NCBI RefSeq assembly: GCF_014196795.1
Contig: NZ_JACIEJ010000002.1
Span: forward strand, 496,001-560,000
DNA length: 64,000 nucleotides
Source of the DNA: Sagittula marina
GTDB lineage: Bacteria; Pseudomonadota; Alphaproteobacteria; Rhodobacterales; Rhodobacteraceae
Direction: 5' to 3'
The notes under the pieces are model-generated. The model did not search any database, was not told the origin of the DNA, and worked only from the letters and a program-made list of their open reading frames with translations. A program made the position numbers and the translations under genes. Numbering within the stretch: the first letter of the stretch is position 1; every line of letters begins with the position of its first letter. This document shows, one piece after another, positions 55,290 to 63,555 of the stretch.

Positions 55290-55760
55290 TCAGTTCTGAT
55301 CGTCCAGCGACGGGCCGCCAACATCCGTCACCAGTCCGATCGAGGAAAAGCCACCGGCGTTCAACGCGCCCATGACCTGAGCCACCTGCTCGTAGGGCAC
55401 AACACCATCGGCGCGCAGATACACACGGTCATCCGCCCGCTCCGCCGCGATGGCACGCAGCCGGTTGACCAGCTCGTCACGCGAGACTTCGGTCTCCATG
55501 ATCCGTACGGTCCCATCCGATTGCAACGTGACAGAAAGCGGCTCTTCGGTGTCTTGCGGCAAGGCCTGCGCCGCCGTCTTGGGCAGTTCCACCGGAACAC
55601 CGACCGTCAACATGGGCGCGGCCACCATGAAGATGATGAGCAGCACCAGCATCACGTCCACGAACGGCGTGACGTTGATTTCGGACATGACCGCTGACGA
55701 GCGGCGCGATCTGCGCTGCCGCTTGCCGCCTCCGCCGCCTTTGATGACACCTGCACCCAT
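55290..55760 (-). CDS. tolR: TolR, ExbD/TolR-family proton-channel protein
   Basis: 156 residues. Basic Gly/Arg start, [30 protein letters not shown] with the single membrane helix and its conserved Asp (proton pathway), then a periplasmic domain ending GLVTDVGG. Works with TolQ to energise TolA. 3 bases after the tolQ stop. Confidence 0.96.
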   Translation of the reverse strand: MGAGVIKGGGGGKRQRRSRRSSAVMSEINVTPFVDVMLVLLIIFMVAAPMLTVGVPVELPKTAAQALPQDTEEPLSVTLQSDGTVRIMETEVSRDELVNRLRAIAAERADDRVYLRADGVVPYEQVAQVMGALNAGGFSSIGLVTDVGGPSLDDQN

Positions 55761-55763
55761 GGC

Positions 55764-56459
55764 TCAGGAATCCAACTGGCGGGACAGGATGGTGGAGAAT
55801 TCGTCAGCGAATGCTTCGTAGTTGCCGACGATGCGGTCCGCATCCGCGCTGAACTTGTTGTAAAAGATCACCGCCGGGATGGCTGCCATCAGGCCCAGGC
55901 CCGTGGCCAGCAACGCTTCCGCGATACCGGGGGCCACGACCACCAAGGAGGTGTTCTGCGATTCCGCGATCTGAATGAAGGCGTGCATGATGCCGAAGAC
56001 CGTGCCGAACAAGCCGATGAAGGGCGATGTCGACCCCACGGTCGCCAGCACGGGCAGACCTTTTTGCAGGGCGTCGGCCTCTTTGGTGATGGCAACATCC
56101 ATGGAGCGGTCGATGCGTGATTGCGCGTTGGCGATCAGCCCGCCATCTTCGCGGTGCGAGCGTCGCCATTCGATCATACCGGCCGCAAAGACACGCTCCG
56201 ACCGGCCCTTCGGCTCTGGCCCGAGTTGGTCGAACAGTTCATCCAATGGCTCACCTGACCAGAACAAACGGTCAAAAGCCTGCGCCTCGCGGCGCGCCTT
56301 GCGATATGTCACGAATTTTTCGATTATGATCGCCCACGACCAAATCGAGGCCGCGATCAGCATCAGCATGACGATCTTGACCGTCAGTGTCGCGCGCGCG
56401 AACAACCCCCAAAACGAGAAATCGATCCCCTGCGCAAGGGTGGCAACGTCTGCTTCCAT
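55764..56459 (-). CDS. tolQ: TolQ, MotA/TolQ/ExbB proton-channel protein
   Basis: 231 residues with three membrane segments (about 18-42, 130-155, 165-190). Conserved ATVGSTSPFIGLFGTVFGIMHAF and GIAEALLATGLGLMAAIPAVIFYNKF. Inner-membrane motor of the Tol-Pal system. First gene of tolQ-tolR-tolA; separated from ybgC by 443 bases, larger than usual. Confidence 0.96.
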   Translation of the reverse strand: MEADVATLAQGIDFSFWGLFARATLTVKIVMLMLIAASIWSWAIIIEKFVTYRKARREAQAFDRLFWSGEPLDELFDQLGPEPKGRSERVFAAGMIEWRRSHREDGGLIANAQSRIDRSMDVAITKEADALQKGLPVLATVGSTSPFIGLFGTVFGIMHAFIQIAESQNTSLVVVAPGIAEALLATGLGLMAAIPAVIFYNKFSADADRIVGNYEAFADEFSTILSRQLDS

Positions 56460-56902
56460 GAACCTGCTCTTTCCAGTGCTCGGCCTTCTATCGAGGCCGT
56501 ATTAATGCTTCTGTTAGCTGATGTGCAGCGCAAAGGCCAATGTTTCAGCGCCCAAGTGTCGTTTCGCGCCAAGATGCGCGGATCATTGCCGCCTTGGGGT
56601 CTGGTGGGGCAAATCAGAGCCCCATAAGCGGGCACCCTGCACTTCGAGCGCGGCGCCTACATCAAGGAAACTGTTCGCCAAATTTTCTTGGTGCGGCCTC
56701 CCAGGGAAAGCCTCAACAGTCTTCCTCGCCGTCTATTGCGATACTCTTGTGCGGTTCACGACGCCAAATGGCGGCTTGTCGCTTCGAGCCCTGCTGCGGC
56801 CTTCGTTGCAAATGGCCGAACCGCCGCAGTTGGCACGCGGCGGCCGACCTTGCAACGGATCATCCCCGTGTCGCGACCCGAGACCCAAGATCGGCTGCCC
56901 GT
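56460..56902. other. 443-bp unexplained gap between tolQ and ybgC
   Basis: In most relatives ybgC and tolQ are close. Here the gap has several open frames on both strands with no recognisable protein and no ribosome sites. The 56,760-56,860 part is GC-rich with CGCCGCAGTTGGCACGCGGCGG-like symmetry. May hold promoters or a decayed repeat. I cannot assign it. Confidence 0.5.
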
Positions 56903-57286
56903 TCAGTGGACCTGACGCCGCAGCCGCGCCGGAAGCCGGACGGGATGCCCGTCCAACGTTGCACATACGGCTGTAACCTCGGCACGAAAGAGCACTTCCT
57001 CGCCGCGCAGCACTTCTTGAGACATGATCAGCCGCACACCTGTCATGGATTTGGTGACGGTACGAACCTCCAGCACATCGTCGTATTTCGCCGGGGCCAG
57101 ATAATCTGCCTCGATTCGCCGCACGACAAAAACGATGCCCTCTTCGCGCATGGCGTTCTGGTCGAGCCCCTGATCTTTGACCCAGTCAGAGCGCGCCCGC
57201 TCGATGAACTTCAGATAATTGGCGTGGTAAACGATGCCCGCCATGTCGGTGTCCTCGTAGTAGACCCGAACATTGAAGATATGCAT
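56903..57286 (-). CDS. ybgC: Tol-Pal-associated acyl-CoA thioesterase YbgC
   Basis: 127 residues, HotDog fold. The 4HBT active-site helix RVYYEDTDMAGIVYHANYLKFIERAR with the conserved Asp, then a beta-sheet of hotdog type. Cytoplasmic thioesterase linked to phospholipid turnover and the Tol system. AAGGG 8 bases before the chosen ATG. Heads the tol region. Confidence 0.95.
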   Translation of the reverse strand: MHIFNVRVYYEDTDMAGIVYHANYLKFIERARSDWVKDQGLDQNAMREEGIVFVVRRIEADYLAPAKYDDVLEVRTVTKSMTGVRLIMSQEVLRGEEVLFRAEVTAVCATLDGHPVRLPARLRRQVH

Positions 57287-57600
57287 GACCTGACCCTTTT
57301 TTAGTGATGCACCCTCTGTCTGGCGATCAGCGCGGTCGGGGTCCAGCCCCATCCCTGGCGACGGTTGTCTGAAGCGCGGCTATGGCATGTCGGTACCGTT
57401 TCGTTTCCAATGGAAAACAGTCGATCGGATCACGGGGCGAGCGTAACAGGACAATGTGACGGCGCTTTCAGCCCTTCAGATCAGGCGCAGGCAACGCGGA
57501 TAGTTTGGATCGACATTTTCGTGCGACATCACAGGCCTGTTCTTGTGTCGGGAGGCCTGTTTGGGCAAACCTCAACCGATCATCAATCGAGAAACGCCAC
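57287..57600. other. 314-bp divergent region between ybgC and the TIGR03862 flavoprotein cluster
   Basis: Promoter space for both directions. Contains a direct repeat AGGCCTGTT (two copies around 57530-57565). No gene recognised. Confidence 0.5.
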
Positions 57601-57780
57601 ATGACCTTTGACCTCTCCGCCCTCAAGCAAACCTTGGCAAGCGAGCCGCCGCAAGGGGTGGAAGCGGCCATTGGGAACGCCAACACGGCGCATGAATGCG
57701 CGCCTCGCCTGATCCGGATCGCTCTCGATACAAACGACATTTACAATCCTTATATTGAACTGCATCAGGTGCCGACGTGA
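57601..57780 (+). CDS. Small unknown ORF coupled to the flavoprotein gene
   Basis: 59 codons, MTFDLSALKQTLASEPPQG ... LDTNDIYNPYIELHQVPT. Its TGA overlaps the GTG start of the downstream flavoprotein as GTGA, the same coupling used elsewhere in this window. Ribosome site is weak (GAGAA). No known domain. Could be a real small protein or a leader peptide for the next gene. Confidence 0.45.
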   Translation: MTFDLSALKQTLASEPPQGVEAAIGNANTAHECAPRLIRIALDTNDIYNPYIELHQVPT

Positions 57781-58979
57781 GCGCTCTTGTCATAGGAGCC
57801 GGACCTGCGGGGTTGATGGCGGCCGACGCGCTGCTGCGAGCTGGCGTGCCAACAACACTGGTGGATGCAAAGCCATCCTTTGCGCGCAAATTCCTGATGG
57901 CAGGCAAATCCGGGCTGAACCTGACGAAGATGGAGCCGCTCGCAAAATTCGTGCAAGCCTACCCGACCGGCGCGTCGCAACTGCGCCCCATGCTGGAAGC
58001 CTTTGGGCCGGAAGATGTGCGCGCCTGGGCCGAAGGGCTGGACCAAACCTGTTTCACCGGTTCTACGGGCCGCCTTTTTCCGACGGCTATGAAGGCCTCG
58101 CCGCTCTTGCGCGCCTGGCTGTCGCGGCTCGACGGCATGGGCCTGGAACGTCACACCCGTTGGCGCTGGCTGGGCTGGGATGCAGGCGCATTCCGTTTTG
58201 ACACGCCGGATGGCACGCGCCACATGACTCCAGATGTGACCGTTTTCGCAATGGGCGGCGCAAGCTGGGCGCGGCTTGGGTCAGATGGCAAGTGGGCAGA
58301 TCAGTTCGCTGCACGCGGTCTGCGAACCACGCCGTTTCAGCCCTCGAATGCCGGGCTTTTAGTGGATTGGTCCGAGCATATGCGCACCCATTTTGGGGCG
58401 CCGCTGAAGAATGTGACCTTCCACGCGGGGAACCTCACGAACCGAGGCGAAGCCGTGATTTCGGTTCGGGGGCTGGAAGGCGGCGGGATCTACCCGCTTG
58501 GCCCTGCGTTGCGCGAAGGGGCCGCCTTGACCGTGGACCTTCTTCCGGATGTCACCCGGAATGCGCTGCGTGACCGGCTTGCAAAGCCGCGCGGCAAACA
58601 GAGCCAGTCGAACGCCTTGCGCAAGTCACTGAAACTACCGCCCGCGGCGCAGGCCCTGCTGATGGAAATGGGGCGACCGCTTCCCTCCGATGTCGATGCT
58701 CTGGCCGGCTTGGTAAAGGCTCTGCCCGTCCGTCATGCGGGACTGCGCCCAATGGATGAAGCCATTTCAACCGCAGGTGGCGTGCCGTTCGAGGCGTTGG
58801 ATGACGGGCTGATGATGCGCGAAAGTCCCGGCCTGTTCTGCGCAGGTGAGATGCTGGATTGGGACGCACCAACGGGCGGCTATCTGCTGACTGCGTGCCT
58901 GGCAACCGGCCTCTGGGCCGGACAGAACGCGGCGCGGTATCACGCCTCACTGCCCCCGGTAACCCAAAAGAAAAGGTGA
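57777..58979 (+). CDS. NAD(P)/FAD-dependent oxidoreductase, TIGR03862 (BaiN-like) family
   Basis: 400 residues from a GTG start (overlapping the previous stop). FAD-binding VIGAGPAGLMAADALLRAGVPTTLVDAKPSFARKFLMAGKSGLNLT is the hallmark of the BaiN/RdsA-like flavoprotein family; the C-terminal GLFCAGEMLDWDAPTGGYLLTACLATGLWAG completes the FAD site. The TIGR03862 branch has a conserved GRLFPTAMKASPLLRAWL. Physiological substrate not known. Confidence 0.9.
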   Translation: MSALVIGAGPAGLMAADALLRAGVPTTLVDAKPSFARKFLMAGKSGLNLTKMEPLAKFVQAYPTGASQLRPMLEAFGPEDVRAWAEGLDQTCFTGSTGRLFPTAMKASPLLRAWLSRLDGMGLERHTRWRWLGWDAGAFRFDTPDGTRHMTPDVTVFAMGGASWARLGSDGKWADQFAARGLRTTPFQPSNAGLLVDWSEHMRTHFGAPLKNVTFHAGNLTNRGEAVISVRGLEGGGIYPLGPALREGAALTVDLLPDVTRNALRDRLAKPRGKQSQSNALRKSLKLPPAAQALLMEMGRPLPSDVDALAGLVKALPVRHAGLRPMDEAISTAGGVPFEALDDGLMMRESPGLFCAGEMLDWDAPTGGYLLTACLATGLWAGQNAARYHASLPPVTQKKR

Positions 58980-59016
58980 GCGGTACGCCAAGCCGCGCCG
59001 CCCACCCTGATATATT

Positions 59017-59880
59017 TTAAACGGCGACCTTGCGGCTTTCCTCAAGGTAGATTTCGCGCAGACGGGCGGCACGTGGGCCAGGTACGCCTCCGCCCAAGCT
59101 GACGCCGTCGATTTCTACGACCGGCATTACAAAGGTCGATGCCGATGTGATGAAGGCTTCGTCCGCCTGCTGCGCCTCTTCAATGGTGAAGTTGCGCTCT
59201 TCGACCTCCATCTGTGACTCTTTGGCAAAGCGCAGAACGGCGGCGCGGGTGATGCCGTGCAGGATGTCGTTGGACAGCGCGCGGGTCACAATCTTGTTGC
59301 CCTTGATGAAATAGGCGTTGTTCGATGTGCCCTCGGTAACAAAGCCATCCTCGACCATCCACGCGTCGTCGGCACCGGCTTTCTTTGCCATCATCTTGCC
59401 CATTGAAGGGTAGAGAAGCTGCACGGTTTTGATGTCGCGGCGGCCCCAGCGGACGTCTTCTATGGAGATGACCTTGATCCCCTTCTTTGCGACCGGGTTG
59501 TCCGCCAGGCCGGGCTTGTTCTGAGTGAACAGCACCAGCGTCGGCTTCACCAGCTCCGGGTCCGGAAAGACAAAATCACGATCATCAGGCGCGCCGCGCG
59601 TGACTTGCAAATAGACCATGCCTTCATCGATCTCGTTGATCTTCACCAGTTCGCGGTGAATCTCCAACAGCTCATCCATCGTACACGGGGACGGCATGTC
59701 CAGCTCATCGAGCGACCGCTGCAAACGTTTGGCGTGGCCTTCAAAATCAATCAGCTTACCACCCAATACGCTGGTCACCTCGTATACGCCGTCCGCCATC
59801 AGGAACGCGCGGTCAAAGATCGACACCTTGGCTTCGGTTTCGGGCAGGTAGTCTCCGTTAACATAGACGGTGCGGGTCAT
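59017..59880 (-). CDS. dat: D-amino-acid transaminase
   Basis: 287 residues, class IV (branched-chain/D-amino-acid) aminotransferase. N-terminal YVNGDYLPETEAKVSIFDRAFLMADGVYEV, PLP lysine K151 in RRDIKTVQLLYPSMGK, and TEGTSNNAYFIKGNKIVTRALSNDILHGITRAAVL. GGAGG 7 bases upstream decides the start; the longer in-frame extension is unsupported. D-specific reading fits the FDRAFLMADGVYE and DIKT motifs and the nearby D-glutamate genes. Confidence 0.9.
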   Translation of the reverse strand: MTRTVYVNGDYLPETEAKVSIFDRAFLMADGVYEVTSVLGGKLIDFEGHAKRLQRSLDELDMPSPCTMDELLEIHRELVKINEIDEGMVYLQVTRGAPDDRDFVFPDPELVKPTLVLFTQNKPGLADNPVAKKGIKVISIEDVRWGRRDIKTVQLLYPSMGKMMAKKAGADDAWMVEDGFVTEGTSNNAYFIKGNKIVTRALSNDILHGITRAAVLRFAKESQMEVEERNFTIEEAQQADEAFITSASTFVMPVVEIDGVSLGGGVPGPRAARLREIYLEESRKVAV

Positions 59881-60128
59881 GATCTTTCCTCCGGCATCAA
59901 GGTGAGAGCGTTGCCACAGGCAACGGGCTGTCTTGTCTGACGGGATGCGACCATCCGGGCGCATGGTCAAGACCTCCGTCAAGCGCAGGTCCAGAATTTT
60001 GCGCCCTTGCCAAACCTTCGGGCGCTCAGCTGCTGGGCACAGGACCGCCAGAGCGTGCCGTGTCCGCTTGAACGCCTGTCCGCTGGATTCTACTAAGGCG
60101 CGAATTTGCCCCCATCGAAAGCGGTCCC

Positions 60129-61124
60129 ATGTCCGATGTTTTGTCCACACACATCCGCGACGCCCTGAATGCAGGGCAATCGGCAGGCACCATTCGTCAG
60201 AACTTGCAGGCGGCGGGTTGGACCGCGTCAGAGATAGAAACAGCACTGGCTGCATGGATGGCGTCAGAGAACGGCGCGGTCCCGCGCCCCGTCCGCCCCC
60301 GGACCGCGCGGGACGCTTTCTTTTACGCCCTGATGTTTGTGGTGTTTGGCATGGTGGCAGGCAACGTGCTGAGCCTGCTTTACGGCCAGATCAACCTATG
60401 GCTGCCGGAAATCGGAGAAGGTGTGACCTCTGGCGGCCTGTCCGGCCTGCGCTGGTCCATGGCCGCCCTGATCGTTTTCACCCCGGCCTTCTTTTTTCTG
60501 GATCAGTCGGACCGTCGTGACATCCACCAAAATGACGCGCGACGACACAGCGACGTGCGGCGCTGGCTGTCCGCCCTGGCACTTTTGATTGCTGTGTGCA
60601 TCCTGTTGGGGGACGCCCTGTTTTTGATCTTCACTTGGCTCAACGGTCAGATGACCCTGCGGTTCCTGGTGAAATCGCTTGTGGTCGCTGGCCTGTCCCT
60701 CGTGGTGCTGGCGTATTTCGATGAAGGGCGCGACCTTCCGGTCAAGGCTCTTCGCCTCCCTGCCGCGCCGATCCTTATTGCCCTTGCGCTTTTGTCGTTG
60801 GGGCTAAGCCTCTGGACTGTCGGCGGCCCGAAACAGGGGCAAATGGAGGCGCGGGACACACTGCGCCTGCGCGACCTCAATCGGCTTGAGACGGATCTGC
60901 TCCGCTGCGATGCATTGCGCGCCCCGCTACCAGCGACATTCTATCCGCTGGACTGCGCAAGCGCCCCGGATGATCTCACCGCCTTCGCCGCTCAGATCAC
61001 TTATGATCGTCAGACGGACACCACCTACAAGATCTGCATCGCCGTCGAAGCACCGGATCGGATGCGGCCCGGAGTCGGACTGGACGGCGACCGCGTTTGC
61101 CGCACGCGAAATGTGTCCGACTGA
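60129..61124 (+). CDS. Integral membrane protein, DUF5671-like
   Basis: 331 residues. A short N-terminal soluble part (DALNAGQSAGTIRQNLQAAGWTASEIETALAAW) looks like the SHOCT-type/UBA-like helical hairpin often put in front of DUF5671, then PRTARDAFFYALMFVVFGMVAGNVLSLLYGQIN and further membrane segments (six in all, to about residue 240), and a soluble C-terminal domain with three Cys. Function unknown. Confidence 0.72.
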   Translation: MSDVLSTHIRDALNAGQSAGTIRQNLQAAGWTASEIETALAAWMASENGAVPRPVRPRTARDAFFYALMFVVFGMVAGNVLSLLYGQINLWLPEIGEGVTSGGLSGLRWSMAALIVFTPAFFFLDQSDRRDIHQNDARRHSDVRRWLSALALLIAVCILLGDALFLIFTWLNGQMTLRFLVKSLVVAGLSLVVLAYFDEGRDLPVKALRLPAAPILIALALLSLGLSLWTVGGPKQGQMEARDTLRLRDLNRLETDLLRCDALRAPLPATFYPLDCASAPDDLTAFAAQITYDRQTDTTYKICIAVEAPDRMRPGVGLDGDRVCRTRNVSD

Positions 61125-61188
61125 ACAGATGCGCGCGACAGACCGCCGGACTAAAGGGGTCGATCTGACACCACCGATGGCGGTAGCG

Positions 61189-62151
61189 TCAGCCCCATAA
61201 GCCCGGTTGCGGCGGATGCACGCCGTGTTCGTCATAGACCAGCGGAACGTCGCGGTCGTCGGCCAGCAAAAGCGGCCCGTCGAGGTCCACCACCTCCGCA
61301 CCCTGCGCAACCAGCGTCGCGGGCGCCATCGCCAGGGACGACCCCACCATACAGCCAACCATGACATCGTATCCCGCGGCGCGTGCCGCCTCCCGTAAGG
61401 CCAAGGCTTCGGTCAGGCCTCCGGTCTTGTCCAGCTTGATGTTAACCACATCGTACTTGCCCTTGAGCGCAGACAAGGACGCGCGATCGTGGCAGGATTC
61501 ATCTGCACAAAGCGGCACTGGCCGATCCATCCCGATCAACGCCTCATCCGCACCGGCGGGCAAGGGCTGTTCCACCAAAGCCACGCCAAGGCGCAGCAGA
61601 TGTGGGCAGAGGTCAGCATAGACCTGCGCGGTCCACCCCTCGTTCGCATCAACAATGATCCGCGCGTCAGGCGCGCCGCGACGCACTGCTTCGAGCCGCG
61701 GCATGTCGTCAGGCGTGCCCAGCTTGATCTTCAGCAATGGGCGATGCGCGTGTTTGCGAGCCGATGTTTCCATTTTCTCCGGCGTGTCGAGCGAAAGCGT
61801 GTAAGCGGTCACTTCCGGCCCCGGAACCTCCAGCCCGGCCAGATCCCATGCCGGGCGAGCCGCTGTCTTGGCCTCCAGATCCCATAGCGCACAGTCCACC
61901 GCATTGCGCGCTGCACCGGCGGGCAATGCGTCTTGCAGCTCGGCCCGAGTGATCCCTTCGGGCAGGCCGTCGATTTCAGCCGTGACACTGTCCAGCGTCT
62001 CGTCATAGCGGGCGTAGGGCACACATTCACCGCGCCCTGTCACACCGTCGCGCGTGATGGCGACAGTCAGGACATGCGCCTCTGTCCGGGAACCGCGTGA
62101 AATGGTAAAGGCTTCTGCCAGCCGGAACACGTCGCGTGTCACCGTGATCAT
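61189..62151 (-). CDS. dgcA: N-acetyl-D-glutamate racemase DgcA (enolase-superfamily dipeptide-epimerase-like)
   Basis: 320 residues. Enolase-superfamily motifs: HRPLLKIKLGTPDD with K-x-K, metal ligands in RIIVDANEGW, LVEQPLPAGADEAL and CADESCHD, and VVNIKLDKTGGLTEAL with the second base. Classic annotation is L-Ala-D/L-Glu epimerase; with DUF1611 DgcN next door it is better read as DgcA, which racemises N-acetyl-D-glutamate in the D-glutamate catabolic route. AGGAGGT 6 bases upstream. Confidence 0.85.
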   Translation of the reverse strand: MITVTRDVFRLAEAFTISRGSRTEAHVLTVAITRDGVTGRGECVPYARYDETLDSVTAEIDGLPEGITRAELQDALPAGAARNAVDCALWDLEAKTAARPAWDLAGLEVPGPEVTAYTLSLDTPEKMETSARKHAHRPLLKIKLGTPDDMPRLEAVRRGAPDARIIVDANEGWTAQVYADLCPHLLRLGVALVEQPLPAGADEALIGMDRPVPLCADESCHDRASLSALKGKYDVVNIKLDKTGGLTEALALREAARAAGYDVMVGCMVGSSLAMAPATLVAQGAEVVDLDGPLLLADDRDVPLVYDEHGVHPPQPGLWG

Positions 62152-62287
62152 GTGCGGACCTCCTGTGTTGTCTCGGGTCTAAATCCAATCTCATGCGCGT
62201 CATACAGGAAACCGCTGTGGCAAGCACACACAGATGGGACGGTGGGCGGGGCGCCTTCGCGTCAGCGAACAGCGCCGCACCCGTCCA

Positions 62288-63289
62288 TCAAAAGGCTTCC
62301 AGCGCCTCGGCCAGCCGGTCCGCGCCGTGGCGGAACGGATCAACGCAGGGCAAGCCAAAGCGTGCTTCGATCTCGGCGCAATAGCTCTTGGCTTCCTCAT
62401 CCCCCATATGCTGCGTATTGATCGATACGCCCGCAATGCGGCACTCGGAGTTTGCCACCCTTGCAAGCGCCAGTCCAAGATCGCGCACCTCTTCGAGCGA
62501 GGGCAGTTTGTAGCCCGGAAGGCCCCGCATGTGGGTGCGCGTCGGCTCGTGACACAGGATCAGCGCATCAGGCTGACCACCGTGGATCAGCGCCAGCGTC
62601 ACACCGGAATAGGAGACGTGGAACAGGCTGCCCTGCCCTTCGATCACGTCCCAATGGTCATCATCATTCGGCGGCGTCAGAAATTCGATCGACCCTGCCA
62701 TAAAGTCGGCAACCACCGCGTCCAGTGGCACGCCGTCGCCGGTGATCAGAATGCCGGTCTGGCCCGTGGGACGGAAGGTGCTCTTCATCCCGCGCGCCTG
62801 CATTGCCTTGTCCAGCGCCAGCGCGGTGTACATTTTTCCAACCGAACAATCGGTGCCGATCGCCAGAACGCGCTTGCCCGACCGCTTTGTCCCGTCCGCG
62901 ATGGGGTAGTCCACTGCCGGCACACGCACGTCATGCAAGGTACGTCCGCAGGCTTCGGCCACGGCAACCAGATCAGGCTCGTCGCCCAACAGGTTGTGCA
63001 GACCGGAGGCAAGGTCAAACCCTTCCTCCAACGCTTGGATCAACACTTTTTTCCAAGCTTTCGAAATCACCCCGCCGCGATTGGCCACGCCGATCACAAG
63101 CGTCTTGGCGCCAGCGGCCTTTGCCTCCGCCAGCGTCATGTCGGGCAGTTTCATGTCGGCCTTGCAGCCGTCCATCCGGAACTGACCCACGGAATTTTCC
63201 GGCCGCCAGTCGCGTATTCCCTGCGCGACCTTCGCGGCAAGAGGATCGGGCGCGTCGCCCAAGAAGAGGAGATAGGGGGTCTGAATCAT
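62288..63289 (-). CDS. dgcN: D-glutamate N-acetyltransferase DgcN (DUF1611)
   Basis: 333 residues, DUF1611 family with Rossmann-like N-terminal part and a P-loop-like GTDCSVGKMYTALALDKAMQARGMKSTFRPTGQTGILI, then VIEGQGSLFHVSYSGVTLALIHGGQPDALILCHEPTRTHMRG. In the DgcN-DgcA route, it N-acetylates D-glutamate, the racemase makes the L form. Same strand, 136 bases before dgcA. GGAG-like site weak; start at 63289 is the family N-terminus (PYLLFLGDAPDPLAAKVA). Confidence 0.88.
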   Translation of the reverse strand: MIQTPYLLFLGDAPDPLAAKVAQGIRDWRPENSVGQFRMDGCKADMKLPDMTLAEAKAAGAKTLVIGVANRGGVISKAWKKVLIQALEEGFDLASGLHNLLGDEPDLVAVAEACGRTLHDVRVPAVDYPIADGTKRSGKRVLAIGTDCSVGKMYTALALDKAMQARGMKSTFRPTGQTGILITGDGVPLDAVVADFMAGSIEFLTPPNDDDHWDVIEGQGSLFHVSYSGVTLALIHGGQPDALILCHEPTRTHMRGLPGYKLPSLEEVRDLGLALARVANSECRIAGVSINTQHMGDEEAKSYCAEIEARFGLPCVDPFRHGADRLAEALEAF

Positions 63290-63555
63290 GGCGGCCTCCA
63301 AAGCGTGTTTTGGCGACATACTGACCTGTTCGTGCCGGGATTTGATCCGCATTCCGCGTAATTTCACTCTGCTTGAGCAAGATTCTGCAACAATGCCGGG
63401 ATTTTGGCGAAGATTTATGCACATCCCCTGCGGTTTTCGCGGGTCAGGCAGGTTGCTGCATACATCGGCACACGTATTTCGCTTGCGCAGCATTCCGCAA
63501 TTTAATAACTCAGAAGGCAGACCATACGCAACTTCATTGCCGATAGGATTCATCC
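63290..63555. promoter_or_regulatory. Divergent dgcN/mcl1 regulatory region with imperfect repeats
   Basis: Contains two copies of a related word: GCATTCCGCGTAATTT (63349-63364) and GCATTCCGCAATTT (63490-63503), both with AT-rich flanks, the second followed by AATAACT. Possible binding sites; also CTTGCGCAG next to the second copy. Confidence 0.35.

Noticed and set aside
59881-60255. N-terminal extension of the D-amino-acid transaminase frame
   Set aside because: GGAGG and family N-terminus set the start at 59880; the extension overlaps the divergent membrane-protein gene.
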